Source: Rhodobacteraceae bacterium UBA6213 (GTDB lineage Bacteria; Pseudomonadota; Alphaproteobacteria; Rhodobacterales; Rhodobacteraceae). From it: a stretch of 64,000 nt of DNA. This document shows, piece after piece, positions 39,881 through 50,008 of this stretch; the first letter of the stretch is position 1; each line of letters opens with the position of its first letter. The notes below the pieces were generated by a model, which was not told the DNA's origin, did not search any database, and saw only the letters and a list, made by a program, of their open reading frames with translations. The position numbers and the translations under genes were made by a program. The stretch covers positions 373,632 through 437,631 of the forward strand of contig DISJ01000008.1 of assembly GCA_002421605.1 (NCBI GenBank), in the 5' to 3' direction.

Positions 39881-41143
39881 TCAGCGTGCGGCGGCGCCCT
39901 TCTTGGTTTCCGCGTGGATCAGCAGCGGCTTGACCGCAGGGTTGGTCACGGCCTCATCGTTGATCACCACTTCGGTGACAGTGCTCAGCCCCGGCAGTTC
40001 GAACATAGTGTCGAGCAGCAGATCCTCGAGGATCGAGCGTAGGCCGCGCGCGCCGGTCTTGCGCTTGATGGCGCGGTGCGCGATGGCCTTCAGCGCGTCG
40101 TCGGTGAAGGAAAGCTTCACATCCTCCATGTCGAACAGGCGCTGATACTGCTTGACCAACGCGTTCTTCGGCTCGGTGAGGATGGTCACCAATGCCGACT
40201 CGTCAAGGTCTGTAAGCGTCGCAATGACCGGCAAACGGCCGACAAATTCCGGGATCAGGCCGTATTTAAGCAGATCCTCTGGCTCCAGCTCGCCGAAAAG
40301 TTCGCCCACACCGCGCGCGTCGGGTTCTTTGACGTCGGCACCAAAGCCCATCGCGCTGCCCTTGTTGCGTTGCGCAATGATCCGCTCCAGCCCCGAAAAG
40401 GCGCCGCCGCAGATAAACAGGATGTTGGTAGTATCAACCTGCAGAAACTCTTGCTGCGGATGCTTGCGCCCGCCCTGCGGCGGCACCGAGGCAACTGTGC
40501 CCTCCATGATCTTCAACAGCGCCTGCTGCACGCCCTCGCCCGAGACGTCACGAGTGATCGAGGGGTTGTCGGACTTGCGGGTGATCTTGTCGACTTCGTC
40601 GATATAGACGATTCCGCGCTGCGCACGCTCGACGTTGTATTCCGAGGCCTGCAGCAGCTTGAGGATGATGTTCTCGACATCCTCGCCCACATAGCCCGCT
40701 TCGGTCAGCGTGGTCGCATCAGCCATAGTGAAAGGCACATCGAGAATCCGCGCAAGCGTTTGCGCCAGCAATGTCTTGCCGCAGCCCGTGGGGCCGATCA
40801 GCAGAATGTTCGACTTTGCCAGTTCAACCTCGGATTTGCTGCCGTGGTTGAGCCGTTTGTAGTGGTTGTGCACGGCCACCGAAAGCACGCGCTTGGCGTG
40901 GTCTTGGCCGATCACATAATCGTCGAGCACCTTGCAGATGTCGCGCGGCGAAGGCACGCCGCCGGTGGTTTTCAGCCCCGAAGTCTTGGTTTCTTCGCGG
41001 ATGATGTCCATGCACAATTCGACGCACTCATCGCAGATGAACACAGTCGGGCCCGCAATCAGCTTGCGCACCTCGTGCTGGCTTTTGCCACAGAACGAGC
41101 AATAAAGAGTGTTCTTGCTGTCCGTGCTTGTTGTGTTCGCCAT
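39881..41143 (-). CDS. clpX: ATP-dependent Clp protease ATP-binding subunit ClpX
   Basis: AAA+ unfoldase that feeds substrates into ClpP. The 420-residue protein has an N-terminal zinc-binding domain ([11 protein letters not shown] and CDECVELC), Walker [13 protein letters not shown], Walker [11 protein letters not shown], and the C-terminal sensor region [12 protein letters not shown]. Two adjacent ATGs (41146, 41143) precede the gene; the second has better spacing to GAGGG. It lies 143 bases downstream of clpP. In this group ClpXP controls cell-cycle regulators such as CtrA, which is established for Caulobacter but only inferred here. Confidence 0.97.
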   Translation of the reverse strand: MANTTSTDSKNTLYCSFCGKSQHEVRKLIAGPTVFICDECVELCMDIIREETKTSGLKTTGGVPSPRDICKVLDDYVIGQDHAKRVLSVAVHNHYKRLNHGSKSEVELAKSNILLIGPTGCGKTLLAQTLARILDVPFTMADATTLTEAGYVGEDVENIILKLLQASEYNVERAQRGIVYIDEVDKITRKSDNPSITRDVSGEGVQQALLKIMEGTVASVPPQGGRKHPQQEFLQVDTTNILFICGGAFSGLERIIAQRNKGSAMGFGADVKEPDARGVGELFGELEPEDLLKYGLIPEFVGRLPVIATLTDLDESALVTILTEPKNALVKQYQRLFDMEDVKLSFTDDALKAIAHRAIKRKTGARGLRSILEDLLLDTMFELPGLSTVTEVVINDEAVTNPAVKPLLIHAETKKGAAAR

Positions 41144-41286
41144 CATTTCCCTCTGCGGCTTGCCCGGGGTTCGCGCACCCGGGGCCATTCATGGGCTGCC
41201 ATCAAGAGCAAGACTAGGCTAGCCCCCGGATCATCACAACGCCAAAATCATCATTATTACGTCAAACCGCCAAGAGGCGGCAGCGG

Positions 41287-41919
41287 TCATTTCTCGGGCG
41301 ATTCCGCTTTTCCACGGCTTTCAAGGATCTCGTCAATCAGCCCCCAGGCCTTGGCATCCTCGGCAGTCATGAAGTTGTCCCGCTCCAGCGCCGCCACGAC
41401 TTTTTCGATCGGTTGGCCGGTGTGCTTCACATAAATCGCGTTCAGCCGGTCTTTCAGCTTCTGCGTTTCTTGTGCGTGAATCATGATGTCGGTGGCCTGG
41501 CCCTGATAGCCGCCCGAGGGCTGGTGCACCATCACGCGGCTGTTGGGCAGCGAGAAGCGCATGCCCGTTTCGCCTGCGGTCAGAAGCAGGCTACCCATGC
41601 TGGCCGCTTGGCCAATGACCAGCGTCGAGACCTTGGGCTTGATGTATTGCATAGTGTCGTAAATCGACAGGCCCGAGGTCACAACGCCACCGGGGCTGTT
41701 GATATACATCGAGATTTCCTTCGAGGGGTTCTCCGCCTCAAGGAACAGAAGCTGCGCGCAGATCAGTGTCGACATCGCGTCGTGCACAGGCCCTGCAAGA
41801 AAGATGATCCGCTCTTTCAACAGCCGCGAGTAAATGTCGTAGGCGCGCTCACCGCGCGAGGTCTGCTCTACCACCATCGGCACGAGCGTGTTCATGTAAG
41901 TGTCGATCGGGTCTCTCAT
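41287..41919 (-). CDS. clpP: ATP-dependent Clp protease proteolytic subunit
   Basis: Serine protease that forms the double-heptameric chamber used with ClpX or ClpA. The 210-residue protein opens [19 protein letters not shown] and has the catalytic serine in [11 protein letters not shown], the histidine in VMVHQPSGG, and the usual [18 protein letters not shown] near the C-terminus. The ATG at 41919 fits the family start; the frame is open 40 codons further upstream without homology. Confidence 0.97.
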   Translation of the reverse strand: MRDPIDTYMNTLVPMVVEQTSRGERAYDIYSRLLKERIIFLAGPVHDAMSTLICAQLLFLEAENPSKEISMYINSPGGVVTSGLSIYDTMQYIKPKVSTLVIGQAASMGSLLLTAGETGMRFSLPNSRVMVHQPSGGYQGQATDIMIHAQETQKLKDRLNAIYVKHTGQPIEKVVAALERDNFMTAEDAKAWGLIDEILESRGKAESPEK

Positions 41920-42322
41920 CACACTGCCTGCCTTTTGCCTGATCCGTAATCCATAGCTCTCGATCCTTGACCGAGTCTTAGTGTCGCGGGCCGGGGGCTG
42001 CAAGGGCGAGCGGGTGGTTTGGCGGCCATCGCCTCGCATCGCGGTTAATCCCGCGGCAAGGGTTGCGCAGTAACGTCAGCGCTGAACGCGGCGCCCTGGC
42101 CGCAAACGCGGCGGTCCTACATGAACAATTTTGCCCTAATCCTGTTCTTCTTCGGCGTCGTCGCCAGCACCCACCCAGCCGGCACCGCATCACTCTGGCG
42201 CGGCTTCAGACAGCCGCGTGTTGCCGCGCGGAGTGTTGCAATGTGCAGCGCGCGGGCGGCGTCATGACCGTGGCGCACACCGCTACCCCGCTCAATCGAT
42301 CCGCACAGAAAGGGACACTCAA
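41920..42322. other. 403-base intergenic region between clpP and the chemoreceptor gene
   Basis: This divergent region must hold the clpP promoter (minus) and the chemoreceptor promoter (plus). A weak minus-strand pair, TTGCAG and TAAGAC with 17 bases between, lies near 41975-42002. The downstream half contains two short plus-strand frames, described separately, that lead into the chemoreceptor start. No RNA gene or repeat was recognised. Confidence 0.4.
42121..42267 (+). CDS. Possible 48-residue leader or small membrane peptide
   Basis: A frame of 48 codons starts [17 protein letters not shown], a hydrophobic N-terminus like a signal or membrane segment, and ends with a basic tail. Its TGA overlaps the ATG of a second frame (42264-42326, 20 residues), whose TGA overlaps the ATG of the chemoreceptor gene at 42323. 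No Shine-Dalgarno sequence precedes 42121, and there is no homology I recognise, so it may be chance. If translated, the chain would couple upstream translation to the receptor gene. Confidence 0.2.
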   Translation: MNNFALILFFFGVVASTHPAGTASLWRGFRQPRVAARSVAMCSARAAS

Positions 42323-44989
42323 ATGACTTTGCCACACCTGCTGCGGAGCGCCGGGCTGCAATTTTTTCGCTCGGTATTTTTCAAGGCGACCATGATCCTC
42401 GCCCTTGCGGTTGCCGTGGTCACTGCGGTGATGACTTGGCTCAGTTACGCCGGTTCATATGCCAACGCAGAGCACGAGGCGCAGATCCACGCCGAAGCGG
42501 TCAGCCCGATGATCGCGCGCCAGCTAGTGGGCACGCTGCAATTTGGCGAAGCTGAACAAGCGCAACGGATCGTCGATGAGGTGATCTCCAACAGTCACGG
42601 CGACGCGCTCGGCGCGCTTGTGATCGATATCAACGGGAAAGTGGTGGCGCAAAGCCTCGCCGGGGGCAACGTCGCGCTACTGCAGGAAACGGCGCGAATT
42701 GCGTATTTTGCAAACAACGCGGCGCGCGCGAGTGACCGTTTCACCTATGCAATGCCTATCGCGTCTGGCGACGATGGCACAATTTATGGCGCCTTTGCTG
42801 CAACTTGGACACCAGAGCCTGCAATTGCAGCGCACCGTGCGGGCGTGTTGCGCGCCGCCGCGAAGACCAGCGTGATTTTTCTTGCGGTTCTGGCTGTGGC
42901 TGCCTTGGCGTTTTACCGCCTAGTGGCGCGACCGATCGCGCAGGTTCGTGCAGCAATACAGCGGGTGGCCGCGTCCGATTACCAGGAAGCTGTGCCCTGC
43001 CGCACCCGGCACGATGAAATCGGTGCCATTGCCACCTCGCTCGACTCCTTGCGCTCGGCGCTTGCCGCGTCAGAGACCGCCAAGCGCAATACGTTGATGC
43101 GCAGCGCCGCGCTAGAGGCTAGTCGCGCGGCACTGATGCTCACCGATACCGCGCGCCGCGTGATCTATACCAACGACGCGATGAAGGATTTGCTGCGCAA
43201 GCATTCGGCCGCGATCCGTCAGACCTGCGCCAGCTTCAACCCCGACGCGGTCGAGGGCATTTTCGCCGAATCGCTGATCGGTGGTGACAAGAATTTCGCC
43301 GCCCGATTAAAAGGGATGCAAGAACCGGCGCACGAACACCGCTTCGCAACCGGCACAATCGCAATCTCGACCAGCCAGGTCGCCGATTCGGAGGGAACTT
43401 GCGTCGGCTATGTCGTTGAATGGCGTGACATCACCGAAGAAAAGCGCGCCACCGCCGTGGTTTCAGCTATCGACCTGTCGCAGGTGCGCGCAGAGATCGA
43501 CATTGAAGGCCGCTTACTCGGTGCAAATTCGCGTTTTCTACGCCTGGACGGGATCGGCGGCGAGTCGGCGATCGGGCGCGAGTTGCGCGGCGCGCTGACA
43601 TTGCGTGGCGGGCCGGTTGGGCCCAAACTTTTTGACGATCTCGCACAAGGAAAGCCGATAAGCGGCGCATTCGAACTGACCTTGCGCGCCGATGCGCCCA
43701 TTGTGCTGCGCGGCGCGATCAGCCCGGTTCTGGACGCAAAAGGAACGCCGCAGCTTTATATCTTGCTTGGCACTGATGTAACCGAAGCCGAAGCCGCGCT
43801 AGCGGCGACCGAGAAGGCACGCGCAGCAGCAGACGCGGCGCATCTGGCCGTGGTCGAGGCATTACGCGGTGCACTTTCGCAGCTTTCTGAAGGCGATCTT
43901 TGCGCCGACATCGCCATCGCCTTCGGGCCGGACCATGAACAGCTGCGCGTCGATTTCAACGCGACCGTGCAGAATTTGCGCGAGGCCATGCGCGGCGTTG
44001 TGGACAACGCCGCAGCCATTCGCGGCGAAGCTGGCGAAATATCGGCCGCTGCGGACGACCTCTCGCGGCGCACCGAGCAGCAGGCGGCAGCACTTGAACA
44101 AACCGCCGCCGCGCTCAACCAGTTGACGGCATCGGTAAAGTCGGCCGCAGAGGGCGCCGGGCGTGCCAATCAGATGGTGGCCAGCGCCAAGTCCAGCGCC
44201 GAAATCTCGGGTGCCGTCGTGCGCGAGGCAATTCAGGCAATGGGCGAAATCGCCGACAGTTCGGGCAAAATTTCAAAGATAACCTCAGTGATCGACGAGA
44301 TCGCCTTTCAGACCAACCTTTTGGCCTTGAACGCAGGCGTCGAGGCGGCGCGGGCAGGCGAAGCGGGCCGAGGGTTTGCGGTGGTGGCATCCGAAGTGCG
44401 CGCACTTGCGCAACGCTCGTCCGAGGCCGCGCGCGAGATTGCAGAGTTGATCGCCTCTTCCTCTGCGCAAGTCAAACGCGGCGTCGGACTCGTAGGTCAG
44501 GCAGGCGAGGCACTAGGCGGCATCGAAACCTCGGTGCACGAAATCTATGGTGCCGTCTCCGAAATCGCAGCTTCGGCGCGCGAACAATCCACCGGATTGG
44601 CGGAAATCAACACTAGCCTGAACCAACTCGATCAGGTGACCCAGCAGAATGCTGCGATGTTCGAGCAAACCACCGCCGCTAGCCACGCGCTGACCCGCGA
44701 GGCCGAAATACTCGCGGCGACAACCACGCAATTTCGCATTGATGCGGGCGGCGGGGCAGCGGTGGCGTTTCTTTCGTCGCGTCGCACCGAACCTGCGCGC
44801 CAAGCTGCGCCCTCAGCACGCGCGCAGCCCCCGTCACGCCCTACCCAGCCCTCGGTGTTACGGCGCGCACAAACAGAGGGGCCACACTCTGCATCGACGA
44901 TCCGATACCGGGCACCGGCGCCGTTGGCCGCTACGGCATCAGCCGCACACACTGCACCCCACAGCGAAGTCGATTGGGAGGATTTCTGA
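42323..44989 (+). CDS. Methyl-accepting chemotaxis protein with PAS-like domains
   Basis: 888-residue chemoreceptor. It has membrane segments at about 21-42 and 188-208 around a periplasmic sensing domain, then a HAMP domain (about 210-262), two PAS-like stretches (about 270-380 and 385-500), and a methyl-accepting domain whose hairpin tip is [25 protein letters not shown] (conserved core [15 protein letters not shown]). A flexible Ala/Pro/Arg linker of about 60 residues ends in DWEDF, which fits the xWxxF pentapeptide that tethers CheR/CheB in some receptors. The ATG at 42323 follows AAAGGGAC. No che genes are adjacent, so it is an orphan receptor; the ligand is unknown. Confidence 0.92.
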   Translation: MTLPHLLRSAGLQFFRSVFFKATMILALAVAVVTAVMTWLSYAGSYANAEHEAQIHAEAVSPMIARQLVGTLQFGEAEQAQRIVDEVISNSHGDALGALVIDINGKVVAQSLAGGNVALLQETARIAYFANNAARASDRFTYAMPIASGDDGTIYGAFAATWTPEPAIAAHRAGVLRAAAKTSVIFLAVLAVAALAFYRLVARPIAQVRAAIQRVAASDYQEAVPCRTRHDEIGAIATSLDSLRSALAASETAKRNTLMRSAALEASRAALMLTDTARRVIYTNDAMKDLLRKHSAAIRQTCASFNPDAVEGIFAESLIGGDKNFAARLKGMQEPAHEHRFATGTIAISTSQVADSEGTCVGYVVEWRDITEEKRATAVVSAIDLSQVRAEIDIEGRLLGANSRFLRLDGIGGESAIGRELRGALTLRGGPVGPKLFDDLAQGKPISGAFELTLRADAPIVLRGAISPVLDAKGTPQLYILLGTDVTEAEAALAATEKARAAADAAHLAVVEALRGALSQLSEGDLCADIAIAFGPDHEQLRVDFNATVQNLREAMRGVVDNAAAIRGEAGEISAAADDLSRRTEQQAAALEQTAAALNQLTASVKSAAEGAGRANQMVASAKSSAEISGAVVREAIQAMGEIADSSGKISKITSVIDEIAFQTNLLALNAGVEAARAGEAGRGFAVVASEVRALAQRSSEAAREIAELIASSSAQVKRGVGLVGQAGEALGGIETSVHEIYGAVSEIAASAREQSTGLAEINTSLNQLDQVTQQNAAMFEQTTAASHALTREAEILAATTTQFRIDAGGGAAVAFLSSRRTEPARQAAPSARAQPPSRPTQPSVLRRAQTEGPHSASTIRYRAPAPLAATASAAHTAPHSEVDWEDF

Positions 44990-45450
44990 GCAGATACAGC
45001 CCTCTGCACCGGAAAAACTACACCTCTGCGCACCGGCGGCCCGTGTGGCGAGCGTGGCGCCCGCACGCAGTTTTTGCTGCCACAGCGCCCAAGCAGACTG
45101 CTGCGCCGAGGCACACTCTCGGCAAAGATTGCGGTCGCTCCCTCGCAGCCAAATTCGCCGTGGCACACGAACCAACGAGCATGCCGTGGCACCTCCCAGA
45201 CAGGGCAAACCGCTGCGGCCAAGCCGAGGGGCTTGCCGTAGAATGCCACCGCTGCCTGGCTACCTGCAAAGACTATGCCACTGGGATTTCTGTAGCATCC
45301 CTACGCCGAACTGCCGGGGCAGCTTGCCATCGCTGAAACCTGCCCTACCGCCAAGCCCAAGTATTTAAGCGTGTTAGCCACCCGCGACGCCAACCTTGCG
45401 CGGCTCGGTCCGCCTGACCGGGCGATCTGCGCAGCCGCATGACGCGCCGT
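44990..45450. other. 461-base region without a recognised gene
   Basis: Lies between the converging chemoreceptor and puuD genes. I found no convincing coding frame, RNA gene, or terminator here. The sequence is less skewed in codon-like structure than its neighbours, and GCCGTGGCAC occurs twice as a short direct repeat (near 45157 and 45182). It could be decayed coding DNA, but no homology was recognised. Confidence 0.4.
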
Positions 45451-46692
45451 TCAGCCGGATGTAGCGGGGTTCAATGCACGGCGATACCAGGCAACGATTG
45501 CAGCGCGCTCGGAAGGCTCCATGAAACTTGCATTCGCCGGCGGCATTGCCGTGCTGGCACCAGCTTGCAAATAGATGTGCTGCGCCGCGCGCGCCACCTG
45601 CGCGGGCGTCTCGAGCATAACCGCCTTTGGCGCGCGCGCAATGCCGGGATAGCCGGGTTCGGCCGCGTGGCACATCGAACACCGACCCAATACGATGCCC
45701 GCCACCTCGTCAAACCCTTCGGCCGCAGCAAACCGCGCCGCCGCGGGCGACAGCGCCGCCTCTTCTGTGCGCGCATTCGCAGCACTTTCGGCCAGCGATA
45801 GCCAGACAATTGCGGCTGCCAGTAGCGCACTGACCAATAGCGCGCCCCAAGGCGATTCCTGACGCGCGTGGCGCCGATTGAACCAGTGGCGCAAACTTAC
45901 CCCCATCAGAAAAACGAGGCTGGCGATCAGCCAATTCCAATGGCTCGCAAACGCCAAGGGGTAGTGGTTCGACAACATCAAGAAAACGACCGGCAACGTA
46001 AGATAGTTGTTATGCGTGCTGCGTTGCTTGGCAATCACCCCATAGCGCGGGTCGGGCACCCGCCCGGCGATCAGGTCTGCCACCACTATTTTCTGGTTCG
46101 GAATAATTACGAGAAATACGTTGGCTGACATGATCGTGGCCGTGAAAGCACCCAGATGCAACAGCGCCGCGCGACCGGTGAATACCTGCGTGTAACCCCA
46201 TGACATCGCAACCAGAATCACATAAAGCCCCAGCATCAATCTGGTAGGATCGCGGCCAAAGCCTGAGCGGCAGATCGCGTCATAGAGAAGCCAGCCCACC
46301 AACAGTGACCCCGACGAGATCGCCACCGCCTGCCAAACCGTCAAATCCGCTATCGCCGGGTCGATCAGGTAAAACTCGGCACCGAGATAATAGACCAGCA
46401 CCAGCATGGTAAAGCCGCTCAACCAGGTCGCATAGCTTTCCCATTTGAACCAGGTCAGTTCACCGGGTAGTCCGGGCGGCGCCACCTGATACTTGCGGAT
46501 GTGGTAAAACCCGCCGCCGTGCACCTGCCATGCCGCGCCTTTCACCCACTCGGGGGCTGCTGCTTCGGGGCGAAGACCAAGATCAAGCGCAATGAAATAG
46601 AAGGAAGAACCGATCCACGCGATGCCGGTAACGACGTGGAACCAGCGAAGCGCAAAGCCCGTCCATTCCAGCAAGATAGTCCAATCCAGCAT
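45451..46692 (-). CDS. puuD: Urate hydroxylase PuuD (membrane urate oxidase with cytochrome c tail)
   Basis: Integral-membrane urate oxidase that yields 5-hydroxyisourate and passes electrons to the respiratory chain through its C-terminal cytochrome c, unlike the soluble uricase. The 413-residue protein has about eight membrane segments (beginning FALRWFHVVTGIAWIGSSFY) and a C-terminal domain with a haem motif CSMCH in GRCSMCHAAEPGYPG. It lies 68 bases downstream of uraH on the same strand, and the further purine genes diverge from this pair. Confidence 0.94.
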   Translation of the reverse strand: MLDWTILLEWTGFALRWFHVVTGIAWIGSSFYFIALDLGLRPEAAAPEWVKGAAWQVHGGGFYHIRKYQVAPPGLPGELTWFKWESYATWLSGFTMLVLVYYLGAEFYLIDPAIADLTVWQAVAISSGSLLVGWLLYDAICRSGFGRDPTRLMLGLYVILVAMSWGYTQVFTGRAALLHLGAFTATIMSANVFLVIIPNQKIVVADLIAGRVPDPRYGVIAKQRSTHNNYLTLPVVFLMLSNHYPLAFASHWNWLIASLVFLMGVSLRHWFNRRHARQESPWGALLVSALLAAAIVWLSLAESAANARTEEAALSPAAARFAAAEGFDEVAGIVLGRCSMCHAAEPGYPGIARAPKAVMLETPAQVARAAQHIYLQAGASTAMPPANASFMEPSERAAIVAWYRRALNPATSG

Positions 46693-46760
46693 CGCCGCCT
46701 CTTTTGTCAGTCCCCCAATATGGCGACGTGAACGAGATTGCTTGTCAACCCCCGGCGCTT

Positions 46761-47108
46761 TCAGCTGCCGCGATAGGTCGAGTAGCCGTAGGGCGAAAGC
46801 AACAGCGGCACATGGTAATGCGCCCCCGTGTCGGCAATGCCAAAGCGGATCGGGATCATGTCAAGAAAGCGCGGGGTTTCTGCCACTTGGCCGAGATAGG
46901 AACCTGCGTGAAATTCCAATTCATAGACCCCGGGCGCGAAATCCGCACCCGCCAGCAGTGGCGCATCGCTGCGCCCATCGGCGTTGGTAATGGTCTCGCC
47001 CAGCTTTAGGCGCGGCCCCGGCTCAATACGGTAAAGCACCACCCGCACCCCTGCCGCTGCGCATCCGCGCGATGTATCAAGCACATGCGTTGTCAGATAT
47101 CCGCTCAT
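46761..47108 (-). CDS. uraH: 5-hydroxyisourate hydrolase (transthyretin-like)
   Basis: Hydrolyses 5-hydroxyisourate to OHCU. The 115-residue protein has the family opening [19 protein letters not shown], the middle segment [14 protein letters not shown] and the C-terminal tetrapeptide YRGS, a hallmark that separates HIU hydrolases from transthyretin. The ATG at 47108 is the family start; a longer frame upstream overlaps the divergent gene and has no homology. It is followed by puuD. Confidence 0.96.
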   Translation of the reverse strand: MSGYLTTHVLDTSRGCAAAGVRVVLYRIEPGPRLKLGETITNADGRSDAPLLAGADFAPGVYELEFHAGSYLGQVAETPRFLDMIPIRFGIADTGAHYHVPLLLSPYGYSTYRGS

Positions 47109-47236
47109 CCTGCCCCACTTTCGCATGTTCCGCCCGCTGACTATGTGCGCAACATCCCCGCATCGCAACCGCCGCGTGCCTCTTGCAACACGTGCCGCAT
47201 TCCCATGATACTGCCGCCACGTGATGCGAGGACGCA

Positions 47237-48655
47237 ATGCAGCGATACCCCCGAGACATGCGCGGCTACGGCGCAGCGCCACCTGATGCGGCTTGGCCAA
47301 ATGGCGCGCGGATCGCCGTTTCGCTGGTGCTGAACTATGAAGAGGGCGGCGAGAATTGCCTACTGCATGGCGATGCGGCCTCCGAAGCGTTTCTTTCCGA
47401 AATCGTTGGCGCACAGCCTTGGCCCGGCCAGCGCCATTGGAACATGGAAAGCCTGTATGATTACGGCGCGCGCGCAGGGTTCTGGCGGCTGCACCGGCTG
47501 TTTAGCGCGCGCCACCTGCCGATCACGGTGTTCGGTGTGGCCAGCGCTCTTGCCCGCAGCCCCGAGCAAACTGCCGCGATGCAGGCTGCCGATTGGGAAA
47601 TCGCCAGCCACGGGCTGAAATGGGTCGAGCACAAAGACATGCCCGAGGCCGAAGAACGCGCCGCGATAGCTGCAGCGCAGCAACTACACGGCGAACTGAC
47701 CGGCGCGCGCCCGCGCGGCTGGTACACCGGGCGCTGTTCGATCAACTCGCTGCGCCTTGCTGCCGAAACCGGCGAGTTTGACTGGGTTTCCGATACCTAC
47801 GACGATGATCTGCCCTATTGGCGCGGCGATCTGGGGCCGCGCCCGCAGCTGATCCTTCCCTACACGCTAGACGCCAACGACATGCGTTTTGCCACACCGC
47901 AAGGGTTCAACACCGGCGATGATTTTGCCACCTATCTCTGCGACTCGTTCGATGCGCTTTATGCCGAGGGGGTGCAGGGGCATGCCAAGATGATGTCGGT
48001 GGGCCTGCACTGCCGCTTGGTTGGGCGACCGGGGCGGGTGCAGGGGCTGGCGCGGTTTCTCGATCACGCGCAGCGCCATGAGGGTGTCTGGTTCGCCACC
48101 CGCGGGCAGATTGCCGCGCACTGGGCGGCACATCACCCCTATCAGGCCCCCCAGCGCCCATCTGCGCTGGATCGCTCCGCATTCGTGGCGCGCTTTGGCG
48201 ACGTATTCGAACATTCCCCCTGGGTGGCCGAACGCGCCCATGCCCAAGAGCTTGGCGCAGCCCACGATAGCGCGCTTGGTCTGCATTCGGCGCTGACCCG
48301 TGCCTTTCGCGCCGCAAGCCCTGCCGAGCGACTGGGCGTTCTGCAGGCGCACCCCGACCTTGCAGGCAAGCTGGCCGCCGCGCGCCGGCTGAGCGATGCG
48401 TCGCAAGGCGAACAGGAAGCGGCCGGGCTTGATGCGCTTAGCGACGGCGAACGCGCGCGTTTTGGCACGCTCAACACCGCCTACAGCCAGCGCCACGGTT
48501 TCCCCTTCATCATCGCGGTGCGCGCACATTCGAAGGCGGGCATCCTTGCCGCCTTTGAACGCCGCCTTGCCGCATCAAGCGAGGCAGAGTTTGAAACCGC
48601 CTGCGCCGAAGTCGAACGGATCGCGCTACTGCGCCTCAGGGACATGTTGCCATGA
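47237..48655 (+). CDS. puuE: Fused allantoinase (PuuE type) and OHCU decarboxylase (UraD)
   Basis: Bifunctional protein of 472 residues. Residues 1 to about 305 are a PuuE-type allantoinase of the polysaccharide-deacetylase family ([32 protein letters not shown]), which opens allantoin to allantoate. Residues about 310-472 are OHCU decarboxylase ([15 protein letters not shown], with its catalytic His, and [10 protein letters not shown]), which makes (S)-allantoin. One chain therefore performs two consecutive steps. The start at 47237 follows GAGGA. Its stop overlaps the start of the next gene (ATGA). UraH and PuuD, which precede it in the pathway, are divergent. Confidence 0.95.
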   Translation: MQRYPRDMRGYGAAPPDAAWPNGARIAVSLVLNYEEGGENCLLHGDAASEAFLSEIVGAQPWPGQRHWNMESLYDYGARAGFWRLHRLFSARHLPITVFGVASALARSPEQTAAMQAADWEIASHGLKWVEHKDMPEAEERAAIAAAQQLHGELTGARPRGWYTGRCSINSLRLAAETGEFDWVSDTYDDDLPYWRGDLGPRPQLILPYTLDANDMRFATPQGFNTGDDFATYLCDSFDALYAEGVQGHAKMMSVGLHCRLVGRPGRVQGLARFLDHAQRHEGVWFATRGQIAAHWAAHHPYQAPQRPSALDRSAFVARFGDVFEHSPWVAERAHAQELGAAHDSALGLHSALTRAFRAASPAERLGVLQAHPDLAGKLAAARRLSDASQGEQEAAGLDALSDGERARFGTLNTAYSQRHGFPFIIAVRAHSKAGILAAFERRLAASSEAEFETACAEVERIALLRLRDMLP

Positions 48656-49491
48656 CATCCTATTACAGCCCAGAAGGCGGCCTGCCGCCGCAAACCTCGC
48701 TGATGACCGGACGCGCGCGGTTCACGCAAAGCTATGCGGTGATCCCGCGCGGCGTGTTTTCTGATATCGTGACCAGCCTTTTGCCGGATTGGCGCGAGAC
48801 CCGGCTTTGGCTGATTGCCCGCCCGATGAGCGGGTTTTCAGAAACCTTCAGCCATTATGTGATGGAGGTAGCGCCTGGCGGCGGCTCGGACGAACCCGAA
48901 CCTGACCCCGGCGCAGAAGCGGTGATCTTTGTCACCGAAGGCCAGATCTGGCTGTCGATCGACGGGCAGGAACATGAATTGGCACCGGGCGGCTATGCCT
49001 ATCTGCCCCCCGAATGCTCTTGGCAGGTGCACAACGGCTCGGCTCTACCGACAAAGTTTCATTGGTTGCGCAAGCTGTATGAACCTGCGCCGGGGCTTGC
49101 CCCGCCCGCCGCATTTGTTACCGACGAGGCCGATATTGCGCGCACGCCGATGCCGGGCACAAATGGCCGCTGGGCGACAACGCGCTTTGTAGAACCCGAA
49201 GATATCGCGCACGACATGCATGTGAATATCGTCTCCTTCCAACCGGGTGGCACGATTCCGTTTGAAGAAACGCATGTGATGGAACACGGCATCTATGTGC
49301 TTGAAGGCAAGGCCGTGTATCGGCTCAATCAGGATTGGGTCGAGGTGGAGGCAGGCGATTACCTTTGGCTACGCGCGTTTTGCCCGCAGGCTTGCTACGC
49401 GGGCGGCCCCGGCTCCTTCCGCTATCTGCTGTACAAAGATGTGAACCGCCACGCCCGCCTGCGCGGCCCCGGCGCTTTTGGCGCGCCCTGA
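48652..49491 (+). CDS. allE: (S)-ureidoglycine aminohydrolase, bicupin
   Basis: 279-residue bicupin that releases ammonia from (S)-ureidoglycine to give (S)-ureidoglycolate. Two cupin halves are visible (about 55-130, with HYVMEVAPGGGSDEPEPDP, and about 185-265, with ETHVMEHGIYVLEGKAVY), carrying the manganese-binding His/Glu residues in the second half. The allantoate amidohydrolase that supplies ureidoglycine is not in the window. Its start overlaps the PuuE-UraD stop, and allA follows 28 bases later. Confidence 0.93.
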   Translation: MTSYYSPEGGLPPQTSLMTGRARFTQSYAVIPRGVFSDIVTSLLPDWRETRLWLIARPMSGFSETFSHYVMEVAPGGGSDEPEPDPGAEAVIFVTEGQIWLSIDGQEHELAPGGYAYLPPECSWQVHNGSALPTKFHWLRKLYEPAPGLAPPAAFVTDEADIARTPMPGTNGRWATTRFVEPEDIAHDMHVNIVSFQPGGTIPFEETHVMEHGIYVLEGKAVYRLNQDWVEVEAGDYLWLRAFCPQACYAGGPGSFRYLLYKDVNRHARLRGPGAFGAP

Positions 49492-49519
49492 CATTCGCGC
49501 AGCCAAGCCCCGGAACCTC

Positions 49520-50008
49520 ATGCAGACAATTGCCACCGAACCGCTGGATGCCGCCACCTTCGCCCCCTTTGGCGATGTAATCGAGGCGGCGGGTGCGCCA
49601 GATATGCTGATCAACGCGGGGCTTTGCGAACGCTATCACGACCGCGCCAGATTCGATTTTGGGCCGAACGGGCGCGCGGGGCTTTCAATCTTCAATGCCC
49701 AGCCGCGCAGCCTGCCCTACCGGCTGACGATGATGGAGCGTCACCCGCTTGGCAGCCAAGCCTTTATCCCCATGATGCTGGCGCCGTTTCTGGTTCTGGT
49801 CGCGCCCGACAATGGCGGCGTGCCCGGCACACCGCGCGCTTTCCTTTCGGTACCGGGTCAGGCAGTCAACTTGCTGCGCGGCACATGGCATGGCGTGCTG
49901 GTGCCACTTGCCGCACCCGGCCTATTCGCCGTAATCGACCGCATCGGCGCGGCCCCCAACCTTGAAGAATCCATCCTGCCCGCGCCATACACGGTGCACC
50001 AAACCTAG
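49520..50008 (+). CDS. allA: Ureidoglycolate lyase
   Basis: Splits ureidoglycolate into glyoxylate and urea, the last step of the route encoded here. The 162-residue protein has ATFAPFGDVIEA, GLSIFNAQPRSLPY, MMERHPLGSQAFIPM and AVNLLRGTWHGVLVPL, as in AllA proteins. The ATG at 49520 was chosen for the family opening; an upstream start would overlap the aminohydrolase. Its 3' end overlaps the convergent sulfotransferase gene by four bases. Confidence 0.94.
   Translation: MQTIATEPLDAATFAPFGDVIEAAGAPDMLINAGLCERYHDRARFDFGPNGRAGLSIFNAQPRSLPYRLTMMERHPLGSQAFIPMMLAPFLVLVAPDNGGVPGTPRAFLSVPGQAVNLLRGTWHGVLVPLAAPGLFAVIDRIGAAPNLEESILPAPYTVHQT

Noticed and set aside
40076..41434. A 452-codon open frame opposite clpX
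   Set aside because: Entirely antisense to a clear clpX gene, with no recognisable domain.
44632..45249. A 205-codon minus-strand frame across the end of the chemoreceptor gene and the gap beyond it
   Set aside because: Half of it is antisense to the chemoreceptor, the start has no Shine-Dalgarno sequence, and no family was recognised.
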